Shown one piece after another: positions 15,645 through 24,913 of a DNA stretch of 64,000 nucleotides. This DNA is from Bradyrhizobium valentinum (GTDB taxonomy: Bacteria > Pseudomonadota > Alphaproteobacteria > Rhizobiales > Xanthobacteraceae). Within the stretch, counting starts at the first letter, position 1, and each line of letters starts with the position of its first letter. The stretch covers positions 1 through 64,000 of the forward strand of contig NZ_LLXX01000038.1 in assembly GCF_001440405.1 (NCBI RefSeq), read 5' to 3'. A program made the position numbers and the translations under genes. Under the pieces are notes generated by a model. It worked only from the letters and a program-made list of their open reading frames with translations, searched no databases and was not told the DNA's origin.

Positions 15645-15964
15645 CCAAGGTCACCGCTGTCATCGTGAAGTCGGTCGATGCCGCCGACTGGTTCGCCGGC
15701 GGAAAGTCGCTCGCCGAACAGAGCCTCGCCAGCTTCTGGCTCGACGTTCATGTCAGCGAGGGCACCAACACCAAGGACGAGAAGGCGGCCTATCTCGCCG
15801 CGCTGTTCCAGCGCATGGGCGAACTGCTCGGGCCGCTGCACGAAGAGAGCTACGCGCATGTCGACGAAGTGAAGGGTGATGCTTACGGCTTCGGCGGCCT
15901 CACCCAGGAGCGCCGCTATATCGCGGGCCAACTCGAGGTCGCGCCGCGCAAGGCGGCGGCGTGA
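15631..15964 (+). pseudogene. 4-oxalocrotonate-tautomerase-like gene, 3' half
   Basis: From the repeat the frame reads LRKDPKVTAVIVKSVDAADW and continues to GGLTQERRYIAGQLEVAPRK and a stop at 15962-15964. It is the missing C-terminal 106 residues of the gene that begins at 348. An open frame upstream to 15518 would add element-encoded residues and could give a chimeric product, but it would lack the N-terminal catalytic proline. Confidence 0.82.
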
Positions 15965-15984
15965 ACCTCATCGGCAAGCACATG

Positions 15985-16284
15985 TCACGCCCTTAGCACG
16001 CCCAGCACGGCCGCGGTGGCCGCGACAAACGAAAGGCCAATCACGGTCGCGCGCCACAGCAGTTGTTGGCGCGCCGCGCGCCGATCCTGGAACGCCAGCC
16101 AGTCCCGGACAAAGCCGGCCGGAACGTCCTGCACGACGTTGCGCCGGTTTGGATGCCGTGTTTCGTGATCTACGAACATGGCCCGTACGTTCGCGACGCC
16201 CAGATGGTCAAGCTCGCAATTCCATTGCAGGGCATTCGCGCTGTTGGTCCACCGGTTTTCGAAGGGAAGCCTGTGCGTCGTCAT
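15985..16284 (-). CDS. Small membrane-anchored hypothetical protein
   Basis: It starts at ATG 16284 (MTTHRLPFENRW); an upstream ATG at 16299 is also open. About 99 residues. The soluble part contains VPAGFVRDWLAFQDRRAARQ and the C-terminus is one membrane helix (ATVIGLSFVAATAAVLGVL), so it is probably tail-anchored. It lies convergent to the tautomerase half and just beyond the lipB gene, same strand. No function is known to me. Confidence 0.6.
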   Translation of the reverse strand: MTTHRLPFENRWTNSANALQWNCELDHLGVANVRAMFVDHETRHPNRRNVVQDVPAGFVRDWLAFQDRRAARQQLLWRATVIGLSFVAATAAVLGVLRA

Positions 16285-16364
16285 CGCGACCTCCACCATG
16301 CGCCGCTGCCTCTGGATATGTGGCGCCGCTCGCGGGAGCGGAAGACCGCAGGGCGGCGGACGTC

Positions 16365-17093
16365 TCAGGCCATCGCCTCCGGCAGGCGTGCACTGGTTGC
16401 CCCGAACACCTCTTCAAACGCCTGCCGCAGCGCGACGTCGACATCTTCCATCGTCACGGGCAGGCCGAGATCCACCAGCGAGGTGACGCCGTAACGCGGA
16501 TCGATCACGCCGCAGGGCACGATCGCGGAGAAATGCGACAGGTTCGGTTCGACATTGATGGCGATGCCGTGGAACGACACCCAGCGCCGCAGCCGCACGC
16601 CGATCGCTGCGATCTTGTCCTCGTAGCCCTCGCCCTTGTCGGGGCGCCTGACCCAGACCCCGACGCGGTCCTCGCGGCGCTCGCCGCGCACGTTGAAGGC
16701 GTCGAGCATGCGGATGATCCATTCCTCCAGGCCGGCGACATAGGCGCGCACGTCCGGCCGGCGGCGCTTGAGGTCGAGCATCACATAGGCCACCCGCTGG
16801 CCGGGGCCGTGATAGGTGAGCTGTCCGCCGCGGCCGGTGGTGAATAGCGGGAAGCGCGGATCGAGCAGGTCGCCTTCCTTGCTGCTGGTGCCGGAAGTGT
16901 AGAGCGGGGGATGCTCCAGCAGCCAGACCAGTTCGGCCGCCTTTTGGTCGGCGATCCCGGCCGCGCGGGTTTCCATCTCAGTCACGGCTTCGGGGTAGGG
17001 CACAGGAGCGGCCGAAATCCGCCATTCGACCTCGCGGCCGCCTTTGGCCTGCGCGAACGTCGTCAAATCAAGGCTTTGGCGGTCATTAACCAT
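16365..17093 (-). CDS. lipB: Octanoyl-[acyl-carrier-protein]:protein N-octanoyltransferase
   Basis: LipB moves octanoyl groups from acyl carrier protein to lipoyl domains of 2-oxoacid dehydrogenases and the glycine cleavage system in the cytoplasm. The 242-residue protein shows [33 protein letters not shown], the lysine in [20 protein letters not shown] and the catalytic cysteine in [16 protein letters not shown]. Length and motifs are normal. It starts at ATG 17093, divergent to fliN with 65 bases between. Confidence 0.95.
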   Translation of the reverse strand: MVNDRQSLDLTTFAQAKGGREVEWRISAAPVPYPEAVTEMETRAAGIADQKAAELVWLLEHPPLYTSGTSSKEGDLLDPRFPLFTTGRGGQLTYHGPGQRVAYVMLDLKRRRPDVRAYVAGLEEWIIRMLDAFNVRGERREDRVGVWVRRPDKGEGYEDKIAAIGVRLRRWVSFHGIAINVEPNLSHFSAIVPCGVIDPRYGVTSLVDLGLPVTMEDVDVALRQAFEEVFGATSARLPEAMA

Positions 17094-17158
17094 TGGCTAA
17101 CCATAACGTGGTCAGGTGGAACCACACAGCAATTTAGTCCCCCTTTGGCGGTTCAGAA

Positions 17159-17401
17159 GTGGCCACCCTCGATAAAGTCAGCGTCGATCTCATGGTGGTG
17201 CTAGGCACCACGACCATGCCCATCCACCAGGTGATGCGGCTTTCCCGCGGCGCCATCATCGAACTGGACGCCACCGAGCAGGACGAGGTCAAGATCCTCG
17301 CCAACAACCTTCCGGTGGCTTCCGGCGTGGTGCTGGTGGATCGCAACCGCATCGCGGTCGAAGTCAAGCAAATGCTGCCGAAATCCCCTGATGTCAGGTA
17401 G
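17159..17401 (+). CDS. fliN: Flagellar motor switch protein FliN (short form)
   Basis: An 80-residue protein with GTG start at 17159. It is almost only the SpoA (FliM/FliN C-terminal) domain: LMVVLGTTTMPIHQVMRLSR, then GAIIELDATEQDEVKILANN and RIAVEVKQMLPK. FliN forms the bottom of the C ring and takes part in motor switching and export. No N-terminal extension is seen. A SpoA-domain type III secretion protein is the alternative. Its place opposite lipB, away from other flagellar genes in this window, is notable. Confidence 0.8.
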   Translation: MATLDKVSVDLMVVLGTTTMPIHQVMRLSRGAIIELDATEQDEVKILANNLPVASGVVLVDRNRIAVEVKQMLPKSPDVR

Positions 17402-17498
17402 TTACCGGATCGCAAAACCTCCTTGTCCCACCATCCCTGATTTGTTACATCGGCGCCGTTGATCCGGCAGGCTGCAATCCTTCCAGCCGGTATCCCAA

Positions 17499-17583
17499 GC
17501 GCTCGTGGCGGAATTGGTAGACGCGCTGCCTTGAGGTGGCAGTGAGTAAAATCGTGGGGGTTCGAGTCCCTCCGAGCGCACCA
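17499..17583 (+). tRNA. tRNA-Leu (anticodon GAG)
   Basis: The acceptor stem is GCGCTCG/CGAGCGC with encoded ACCA end. The D arm, a long variable arm and a TTCGAGTCC T loop are present, giving the class II form of leucine tRNAs. The anticodon stem is CTGCC/GGCAG with loop TTGAGGT, so the anticodon is GAG at 17533-17535. Confidence 0.95.
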
Positions 17584-18223
17584 AAGTCATAAGTCATTGA
17601 TACGAAGAATAATTTTCGCGATTTTTTACTCCCACATCGTTACTCGCAGCGAATGTTACTATCCTGTTCCGCGCAAATCTTCACTGTTTGATCGCGCGTG
17701 TTGGTCCAGCGCTTGCTCCTATGGTCGTCGCATCTTTATTTGAACCAAGGCTTCGCGATGGGAAACCACCATTTGCTCAACGGAGGACAGTAGCGTAGCC
17801 CAGCGTACAAATCGGCGGGCTCGCACTCTCATCCGTGAGCGCTATGCGGTCTCCCGAGCAGTGTTTCCATCAAACGATATGCGGGCAGGGCGCCGTCGGG
17901 CCCGACCGATCCTTGATGTCGCTCAATCACAGCCTAGTCAGCGTCGCATGGCGGGTAGCTAGTACGCTCGATGGGAGCGCTGAGGAAAGGTCTTTCGCGT
18001 GATGGGCGGTTATGGAATGAGGCGCGCCTTGGCGTGGACAGTCCGAAAAAGTCCCGTCCCTCTTCTTCAGTCTAGCCCAAGGGGAGGCGCTTAACCGCCT
18101 TGGACGCGCGTATCTAGGCGACGGTATTGCCTGGGCCGTTCACGCTACGAAGCGCTAGGACTCGCTCCGTGTGCTCCTCGGGTTCGGCCAACAATGCAAG
18201 AGAAGCTTACACCGCCGTTGATG
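17584..18223. other. Intergenic region, nothing recognised
   Basis: About 640 bases between tRNA-Leu and the SnoaL-like gene. The composition is less GC-rich near 17590-17660. No frame with protein character, no repeat of the tRNA end and no mobile-gene fragment was recognised. Confidence 0.5.
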
Positions 18224-18688
18224 TCACGCGAGGGCGCGCTCCTCCAGCCAGTCGACGTAAAGCAGGCGCTCTGCAAACAGCCATGCACCGTTCATCTTCA
18301 CGAAGGTGTCGCGATAGCGGAGCGAGGCAACCATCAGACGCCGCTGTTCACCGACGACCGTGACGTGATGCGCCAGGCAATAGGTCTCGCCGGTGCCTCG
18401 GTCGTTCGTCAGCGTGATAATAGTGGTTTGTCCGATGAAGTGCGTAGTGGCGTCGTACTTGTTCAACTCGGCGAACACTGGCGCGAGCGCCTCGCGCGAA
18501 TGCAGCTCCTGCGACGGAGTCGGATCATTGGCGCTCATAAACACCACGAAATGGGTGTCTGCAGTGAAGAGAGACATTTGGCCCTGCGCATCGCGACGGT
18601 CGGCGCAATGTGCGTAGGCCTCGATGAGCTCCCGGATCGCGAGGCGATCGGCGGCTTCGGTGGGGGAGATGGTGACGTGCTCACTCAT
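18224..18688 (-). CDS. SnoaL-like (NTF2-fold) protein
   Basis: A 154-residue protein with the SnoaL-like pattern: a start helix AADRLAIRELIEAYAHCADR, then QMSLFTADTHFVVFMSAND, ATTHFIGQTTIITL and ending RYRDTFVKMNGAWLFAER. The fold is used by small isomerases, dehydratases and ring-hydroxylating dioxygenase small subunits. It is downstream of the molybdenum hydroxylase genes on the same strand and may act on the same substrate. The reaction cannot be told. Confidence 0.8.
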   Translation of the reverse strand: MSEHVTISPTEAADRLAIRELIEAYAHCADRRDAQGQMSLFTADTHFVVFMSANDPTPSQELHSREALAPVFAELNKYDATTHFIGQTTIITLTNDRGTGETYCLAHHVTVVGEQRRLMVASLRYRDTFVKMNGAWLFAERLLYVDWLEERALA

Positions 18689-18844
18689 GGCTGGTGTCCT
18701 TGCTCGATTGGTTCTGATAACGCGCGGCGATCACTTGGAGATTGTCACGTGGTTCGAGAATGCCTCAGTCCCGAACTGGCGGGCGATTGCGTAGCTCGGC
18801 GCTTGGCATCGGGCGTCCGGGGGACTGCGAGAATGCCACGGTGC

Positions 18845-21070
18845 TCAGGCGAGAGCGGCTTTCACGCGTTCGGGTGTCATGGGAAGCAATCGAATCCGGC
18901 GCGCCGTCGCATGAGCGAAGGCATTCGCCAGTGCTGCTGAAGTCGGCGCCAACGAGCCCTCTCCGGCGCCTAGCGATGGATCACTACGGTTCATCAGCAC
19001 AACTTCGATGCTCGGTACCTCCGGAAACGTCAGGATCGGATATCCGGCCCAATCACGACTGGTGATCTGGCGGCGATCGAACGTGACCTGCTCCTTCAAC
19101 GTTACACTGACGGCCTGGACGATCCCGCCCTCAAGCTGGTTTCTCGCACCGTCCGGATTCACGACACTGCCGATGTCGGCGGCTATCACGACCTTCGGTA
19201 CGCGGACGATACCGCTGTTGCGGTCGATGCTCACGTCAACAACGACCGCCGCGTACATTCCGATTGTCTTGTAACGCGAGTAAGCAAAGCCACGTCCGCG
19301 CCAGCCATCACCTTTCGCGCCCGCGCTCCAGCCTGCCGTTGCGGCCGCCGCTTCAATGACGGCGCGGGCCCGCGGATCCTTCAGGTGAGCGAGGCGGAAA
19401 GCGATGGGATCGAGCTGGGCTGCCTCGGCGAGTTCGTCCATGAAGGATTCGATGGTGAAGACGTTGCCATGGGCACCCAATGTCCGGAACGATCCGTTGC
19501 GGATTGGTGTGTCAAGGAGGAGATGATTCCTGATCTCCTTTCGCGCCAATTCATAGGGGGGAACAGCATTACGGTCCCCATCGCCGAACGGCTGCGGAAT
19601 ACGCGGAGGAGGGGATTTGGTAAAGGGGACACTCAAATCCCAGGCCGCAAGCAGGTTGACGCCGCCGGCCTGACCCGGTCGCATCGCGTGACTATTGCTC
19701 CACACGTCATAGGACCAGTCGACAATCCTGCCCTCAGACGAGAGCGCCGCCTCAACCTTCGTCGTCATGGCAGGTCCGATCGGAGCCCATGCAAATTCAT
19801 CGTCTCGCATCCACTGGATCTTGACCGGCCTGCCTGGCACGGCGCGCGCAACCAGGGCGGCGTCCAGCGCGACGTCGTCCGCACCATTGTGACCGTAGCA
19901 CCCGGATCCTTGCGTGTGGATCACGTCAACCTCGGAGTTTTGCATCCCCAACACCTTGGCGAGATCGCCCCGCAGCGGAAAAGCCCCTTGGGTGTGTGAC
20001 CACACGGTCATATGGCCATCCTTGAGCAAGGCCACCGCGCACGACGGCCCGATTGAGCCGTGGGAGACGTACGACCGGACATATTCTGCGCTGATCCTCT
20101 TGGCGTCGGGCGGCGCCGGCTCGGACTGACCTGCCGTGCCGACCACGCTCGTCTCGCTGCGAAGCTGTCGCAGCTCCCTGGCCAGGTTCGACATGTCGGG
20201 AAGTGAAATGCCGTCATCACTCCACCGCGCTCCCGACGCCAAGGCGTTTAGAGCCGCGATTGCCTGCTCCTCGCGCTCGGCGGCGACCGCCAGGAAATGG
20301 CCGTCGCGGATCACTGCAACGACACCTGGGAGCGAGCGCACGGTGGTATCATCGAGCGCCATCAACTTTGCCCCGTAACGCGGGGGACGCACGACGCGCG
20401 CGAAGATCATTCCGGGAAGTCTCATATCCTGAACGTAGGACGCACGACCGGTCAATTTGGGGGGAAGGTCGACGCGGTTGATGGACTGACCGACAATCCG
20501 GTAGTCGGCCGGTCGTTTCGGCACGATGTTGGCGGCGATCTCTCGCCGCAATATCTCAGGCTGTTCACTCGCAATCTGCCAATACGTCGCGCGTCTGCCG
20601 TCCGTTGCAACGACTGATCCGGCCATGGCCTTCAGTTGCGTCTCCGGAAGGTCGAACCGGCGCGCCGCCGCAGCGAGAAGAATCGCCCGGGTTTCGGTGC
20701 CGGCAGCGCGAATGGCGGCACCGCTTTGCTCGACCGACTGACTGCCGAAAGTGTATTGCTCGTCTGGCCCGCGCGTGGTGTCGGCGGATACCATTCGGAT
20801 CTTGTCGAACTCGACATTAAGTTCCTCGGCGGCGATCTGGGCGAGAGCCGTAAGGATGCCCTGACCGAGTTCGGCCTTGCCGGTGAAGATCACGACGGAG
20901 TTGTCCGGTTCGAGTCTGATCCAGCCTTCCAATTTGCGATTGTTGCGCAGACTAAAGGGCAAATTGGGCGGCGCCTGGCCGATCGCAGATCGGGTCGTCC
21001 ACGCGAACGTCGCGACGACAATGCCCAGTCCCTGGGTAAAGCGCCGCCGTGACAGCACGAGGTCCGTCAT
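18845..21070 (-). CDS. Molybdopterin-binding oxidoreductase large subunit (IorB-like)
   Basis: A 741-residue xanthine-dehydrogenase-family protein. The N-terminus carries a twin-arginine signal, SRRRFTQGLGIVVATFAW, so it is likely exported folded with its cofactor. Typical parts are GWIRLEPDNSVVIFTGKAEL, GQGILTALAQIAAEELNVEF, GPDEQYTFGSQSVEQSG and the late GAGEGSLAPTSAALANAFAH. It matches the beta subunit of isoquinoline 1-oxidoreductase and related aldehyde dehydrogenases, which work with a 2Fe-2S subunit and no FAD subunit. The start overlaps the stop of the iron-sulfur gene as ATGA. It hydroxylates N-heterocycles or oxidises aldehydes; the substrate is not readable. Confidence 0.88.
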   Translation of the reverse strand: MTDLVLSRRRFTQGLGIVVATFAWTTRSAIGQAPPNLPFSLRNNRKLEGWIRLEPDNSVVIFTGKAELGQGILTALAQIAAEELNVEFDKIRMVSADTTRGPDEQYTFGSQSVEQSGAAIRAAGTETRAILLAAAARRFDLPETQLKAMAGSVVATDGRRATYWQIASEQPEILRREIAANIVPKRPADYRIVGQSINRVDLPPKLTGRASYVQDMRLPGMIFARVVRPPRYGAKLMALDDTTVRSLPGVVAVIRDGHFLAVAAEREEQAIAALNALASGARWSDDGISLPDMSNLARELRQLRSETSVVGTAGQSEPAPPDAKRISAEYVRSYVSHGSIGPSCAVALLKDGHMTVWSHTQGAFPLRGDLAKVLGMQNSEVDVIHTQGSGCYGHNGADDVALDAALVARAVPGRPVKIQWMRDDEFAWAPIGPAMTTKVEAALSSEGRIVDWSYDVWSNSHAMRPGQAGGVNLLAAWDLSVPFTKSPPPRIPQPFGDGDRNAVPPYELARKEIRNHLLLDTPIRNGSFRTLGAHGNVFTIESFMDELAEAAQLDPIAFRLAHLKDPRARAVIEAAAATAGWSAGAKGDGWRGRGFAYSRYKTIGMYAAVVVDVSIDRNSGIVRVPKVVIAADIGSVVNPDGARNQLEGGIVQAVSVTLKEQVTFDRRQITSRDWAGYPILTFPEVPSIEVVLMNRSDPSLGAGEGSLAPTSAALANAFAHATARRIRLLPMTPERVKAALA

Positions 21071-21531
21071 CGCGCGAGCTCCACTGCCGCGCGCCGAACG
21101 GCTCGGACCACTCTGTTATGGGTGCCGCAGCGGCAGAGATGGTCCGCGAGCGCATTCTTGATGTCTTCGTCGTCCGGGTTGCGATTGCGGTCCAGAAGCA
21201 CCTTTGCGGCCATGATGATACCGCTGGTGCAATAGCCGCACTGTGCCGCCTGCTCGGCGATGAATGCCTTCTGCAAGGTGTGAGGGTTTTCCACAGAGCC
21301 TAATCCCTCCAGCGTAGTGACGTGATCGTTCTCAACGTCCCGAAGCGGCATCGAGCAGGTCCTGACCAGATTGCCACCGATTATGGCAGCGCAGGCTCCA
21401 CACTGCCCAAGCCCGCAACCGTATTTGGGCCCGTTCAGTCCGAGGTCGTTACGCAGGACATAGAGCAGGGGCGTGTCGGGAGCGGCGTCGACCATGCGAG
21501 ATTCGCCGTTGACTGTAATGCGAGTGGACAT
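21067..21531 (-). CDS. 2Fe-2S subunit of molybdenum hydroxylase (IorA-like)
   Basis: A 154-residue protein with two 2Fe-2S centres: a plant-type site in YGCGLGQCGACAAIIGG and a second in QCGYCTSGIIMAA with HLCRCGTH. It passes electrons from the molybdenum centre, probably to a cytochrome. It is coupled by ATGA to the large subunit at 21070. Length fits the family. Confidence 0.9.
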   Translation of the reverse strand: MSTRITVNGESRMVDAAPDTPLLYVLRNDLGLNGPKYGCGLGQCGACAAIIGGNLVRTCSMPLRDVENDHVTTLEGLGSVENPHTLQKAFIAEQAAQCGYCTSGIIMAAKVLLDRNRNPDDEDIKNALADHLCRCGTHNRVVRAVRRAAVELAR

Positions 21532-21721
21532 GTTCCATCCCTGTGGGCACGAGCCAAATTGATCGATCTCGAAGCAATCCTGATTGCCTCGCGATCGAGA
21601 TGACGTTGCGGTAGCCGTAGAAATCTTCGGTCGTTATCGCGCCGCCGCTTACCGAGCGCGTTCTAGCGTCGCGCTCGGGTGCAGTTCTCGTGTTGGTACA
21701 ACGGCTTGGAGTCGGAGCGCC

Positions 21722-22141
21722 TTAAGCGGCCGCGCCTGTGACATTCTTGGGACCGCGTCCTCTCCGTGCGTCCAGACCGTAGGGCCCGGCTCCAAAATAC
21801 GCGATTTGCAAAAGCCCGCCGACCATCATGATGTTTTTGAGAAAATGGATCATCTGATTCTGATCGGCGAAGTTCCTGTGAAAGAAGACGGCTGTCGCCA
21901 AAACGAACAAGGCGAGAGCGAGCGCGACCTCTCGGGCGCGAAAACCGAGAACCAGCAGCAGCCCGCCGCCGATCTCGAAGGCAACGGCGATCGCCCAGCC
22001 AAGCGGAGCCAACGGCAAGCCTACACTGCCGATATAGGCTGTCGTTGCCGCATAGGTGGTGAGCTTGCCCACGCCACTCATAAGAAACGGCAGGCCAATG
22101 AGCAGGCGACCAAGCAGGGGCAGAAATCTCGTGAATTCCAT
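21722..22141 (-). CDS. DoxX-family membrane protein
   Basis: A 139-residue protein with four hydrophobic segments: LGRLLIGLPFLMSGVGKL, GWAIAVAFEIGGGLLLVLGF, ALALALFVLATAVFF and NIMMVGGLLQIAYFGAG. This is the DoxX pattern, including FLMSGVGKL near the start. DoxX-like proteins are inner-membrane proteins often near redox enzymes. It is divergent to the CocE hydrolase gene and shares with it an upstream region with an 18-bp palindrome. Confidence 0.85.
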   Translation of the reverse strand: MEFTRFLPLLGRLLIGLPFLMSGVGKLTTYAATTAYIGSVGLPLAPLGWAIAVAFEIGGGLLLVLGFRAREVALALALFVLATAVFFHRNFADQNQMIHFLKNIMMVGGLLQIAYFGAGPYGLDARRGRGPKNVTGAAA

Positions 22142-22205
22142 GTTCGGCTCTCTTTGAAGGGGTGAGTGTGTCGGACGCCGACGTGCGTTCCTGACCTCAT
22201 ATTAT

Positions 22206-22223
22206 ACTTTACGATCGTAAAGT
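22206..22223. promoter_or_regulatory. Perfect 18-bp palindrome, candidate TetR operator
   Basis: ACTTTACGATCGTAAAGT is a perfect inverted repeat between divergent doxX-like and hydrolase genes. A copy with two changes, ACTTTACGAGTGTATAGT, lies at 29656-29673. The TetR gene at 28647, at the end of the hydrolase operon, is the natural candidate to bind both. Confidence 0.7.
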
Positions 22224-22285
22224 AAAGTGGTATGGTCTCGAAATGTCGGCGAGCGGCGCCGCAAAAAAAGGGCGGAGACGTAGCG

Positions 22286-24031
22286 ATGATCGAGGAGCGG
22301 GACATCAGTGTCGCCATGCGGGACGGCACGCGGTTAGCGGTGGATGTGTATCGACCGGACAAGCCGGGCACGTATCCCGTACTTTATGCGGCGGCCCTGC
22401 ATAACAAGGACCTTCAAGGCCCGGACATCGCGGACATATTGCCGCCGCAACCGGCTCACGCACCGCTCTGGTTCGGTCCCATAGAAGCGGGCGACACGCG
22501 TCGCTTCATTGCCAATGGCTACGTTCATGTGATCGCGCAGCCGAGAGGATCCGCCAAGTCCGAAGGGCACTACGGCCACGAGGATACCGATCACTACGAC
22601 TTGATCGAATGGATCACCCAACAAGCGTGGTCAAACGGCAAGGTCGGCATGGTCGGTATCTCCGGCTATGCCGGCGAACAATGGCGTGCAGCCGCGCAGG
22701 GACATCCCGCGCTAAAAGCCATCTTTCCATACGACGCGTGCAGCGCATATGGTGGCATGTTCGGATTCCGTGACTTCAATCCCGGCGGGGTGTTGCACAC
22801 GTTCCCCTATTTGCTCGACGTGTTCAGCACGGTTCACGAGTCCCGCGACCGCCCGGCCGAGTTGCCCCCTCCTGAGGAGGAACTCTGGCGCCGCGCCATG
22901 CAGAACCCGGATTTCAAGCAATACATCAACCTCTACAACATCCTCACCCAGAAAGGTCAGCGCACCTTCATCATGTATCTCATGATGACTCACCCCTGGG
23001 AATTCGACGGCACCGTCGAGCGCGCAGAGGAAACCTTCAAGAAAATCAAAATACCGTTCTACACGGGTTCAGGAGCCTACGCTTACACCTACAAGCTCCA
23101 TTGGCTCGGCGCGCAGCACTATTTCCAGAATGTGAATGCGCCCAAGAAATTACTCTTCACCGGACCGGCGCACCTCGAGCGACCGTTCCACCAGCATCAC
23201 GACGAAATCATCCGGTGGTATGACCATTGGTTGAAGGGACAAGACACCGGTATCATGGACGAGCCGCCGGTGCGCTACTGGCTCATGGGCGCCAACGAGT
23301 GGCGAACCGGAACCGATTGGCCACTGCCGGAGACGCAATGGACAAAGTACTACCTCTCGCACTGGGAGACCCTGTCGACCGAGCCCCCGCGCCCCGCGTC
23401 TGAGCTCGGAGCGGCCGCGCGCGAACCCGACGTTTTCACGCAGATGCCGGTAACGCGGACGACGAAGGTCGAACGGCTGCGCTACATGACCGATCCCTTG
23501 CCGCACGACGTCACCGTCGCCGGCCCGATCACGCTAACGCTGCATGCGGCAATCGATCAGGAAGACACCAACTGGATTGTCGTGCTCAAGGACGTAGGGC
23601 CCGACGTGTCCGTTCGCACCGCGCGCGAGGGCGAACGCGATGTTCCCTCGACGCTGCCCGAACGCGAATTGACGCGGGGCTGGCTGAAAGCGTCCTATCG
23701 GGCGCTCGATGAGAAGCGCTCCAAGCCCTGGGAGCCTTTCCACCAGCTTACGCAGGATGCGATCGCCCCCGTGAAACCGGGAGAAGTGGTCGAGTACCGG
23801 ATACAGATCCTCGCCACGGCAAACCAGTTCAAGGCAGGTCACCGCATCTGCCTCGACATCACGTCCATGGATGTGCCCACCGGTACCGGGGCGATGACTA
23901 ATGTCGAGTACATTCCATACCACGTTTGCAGCAGCAAGACCGTGACCCACAGGATCTATCGAGATGCCGAGCGGCCATCGCATCTGCTACTGCCCATCAT
24001 CCCGCAATCCACCGATCAGCGCCCGGCCTGA
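22286..24031 (+). CDS. CocE/NonD-family hydrolase
   Basis: An alpha/beta hydrolase of the X-Pro dipeptidyl-peptidase/cocaine esterase type. I choose ATG 22286 (MIEERDISVAMRDGTRLAVD) with GGAG upstream; the frame is open to 22232 but without a ribosome site. It has VYRPDKPGTYPVLYAAALHN, the nucleophile region GKVGMVGISGYAGEQW and the C-terminal jelly-roll part (PLPHDVTVAGPITLTLHAAI, KPGEVVEYRIQILATANQFK). It probably splits an ester or amide to start the catabolic route of the genes that follow. Substrate unknown. Confidence 0.88.
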   Translation: MIEERDISVAMRDGTRLAVDVYRPDKPGTYPVLYAAALHNKDLQGPDIADILPPQPAHAPLWFGPIEAGDTRRFIANGYVHVIAQPRGSAKSEGHYGHEDTDHYDLIEWITQQAWSNGKVGMVGISGYAGEQWRAAAQGHPALKAIFPYDACSAYGGMFGFRDFNPGGVLHTFPYLLDVFSTVHESRDRPAELPPPEEELWRRAMQNPDFKQYINLYNILTQKGQRTFIMYLMMTHPWEFDGTVERAEETFKKIKIPFYTGSGAYAYTYKLHWLGAQHYFQNVNAPKKLLFTGPAHLERPFHQHHDEIIRWYDHWLKGQDTGIMDEPPVRYWLMGANEWRTGTDWPLPETQWTKYYLSHWETLSTEPPRPASELGAAAREPDVFTQMPVTRTTKVERLRYMTDPLPHDVTVAGPITLTLHAAIDQEDTNWIVVLKDVGPDVSVRTAREGERDVPSTLPERELTRGWLKASYRALDEKRSKPWEPFHQLTQDAIAPVKPGEVVEYRIQILATANQFKAGHRICLDITSMDVPTGTGAMTNVEYIPYHVCSSKTVTHRIYRDAERPSHLLLPIIPQSTDQRPA

Positions 24032-24055
24032 CGTCGGCACAAAAAGGAGTCTCAC

Positions 24056-24844
24056 ATGACGACGATCCGTTTTGAAAGAGATGGCGCGGTTGGAAACATC
24101 GTACTGGCCAACCCGCCCTTCAACCGTCTCGATCTTCGCTTTGCCGAGGCCTTGCGGGTCGCGGTGCGCCAGGCCAGCGAAAGCGACATACGGGTGCTGG
24201 TGATTCGCTCCGAAGGACCGCATTTCAGCTTCGGAGGGGAAGTCCGGGAATGGCCGGGAAGGGATGTCAACTGGTTCCGGACATTCGTTGCCGACGTAAA
24301 CGTATCCTATCGCGCCATCGAGATGCTGAAGGTACCGACGGTCGCGGTAGTGCAGGGGATTGCCTTCGGCGGCGGCTTCGAACTGGCGCTGGCCTGCGAT
24401 TTTCTTGTCGCGGCTGACAATGCCGTCTTCCGTTGCGTGGAAGTCACCACGGCGATGTTGCCGATCGCCGGCGCCTTGCAGCGGATTGCTGAGCGCGTCG
24501 GTCGAGCCCGGGCATCACGTTTCGCCATGCTGGGCGAACCGATTTCCGGACGCGAAGCCGGTGAGCTCGGAATCGCGACGCATGTGGTACCGGAGAAGGA
24601 TCTCACCGCGACCGCCGCCGCATTGGCGAAGCAACTCGCGACCGGGCCGACCAGGTCGTACGCGGCGACCCGCACGTTGCTCAAGGCGTGGTCAAGCGGA
24701 GGCGTGGCCGCCGCGGACCTCGTGATGCTTGATGTCGCCATGGAGCTCTATGACGGCCCGGATGCACAGCGCGGCTTTGCCAGTACGGCGGATGCCTTCA
24801 ACAAGGATATCGAGCCGCCGACCCTGGTGTTCGAAGGCAAGTAG
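24056..24844 (+). CDS. Enoyl-CoA hydratase/isomerase family protein
   Basis: A 262-residue crotonase-fold protein 24 bases after the hydrolase gene. It has GNIVLANPPFNRLDLRFAEA, an oxyanion-hole region FSFGGEVREW and the helix VVQGIAFGGGFELALACDFL. The ending FNKDIEPPTLVFEGK is somewhat unlike standard hydratases. It may act as hydratase, isomerase or ring-cleaving hydrolase on a CoA ester made by the acyl-CoA ligase next to it. Confidence 0.85.
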   Translation: MTTIRFERDGAVGNIVLANPPFNRLDLRFAEALRVAVRQASESDIRVLVIRSEGPHFSFGGEVREWPGRDVNWFRTFVADVNVSYRAIEMLKVPTVAVVQGIAFGGGFELALACDFLVAADNAVFRCVEVTTAMLPIAGALQRIAERVGRARASRFAMLGEPISGREAGELGIATHVVPEKDLTATAAALAKQLATGPTRSYAATRTLLKAWSSGGVAAADLVMLDVAMELYDGPDAQRGFASTADAFNKDIEPPTLVFEGK

Positions 24845-24913
24845 ATCGACGGCGACTGATTGCCGGTGAAACGTCGCCGGTCGTGCCGGATCCGAATATG
24901 ATCGGAGGTATTC

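Noticed and set aside
17499..17583. tRNA-Leu as attachment site of an island covering the catabolic genes
   Set aside because: I saw no repeat of the tRNA end elsewhere in the window and no integrase next to it.
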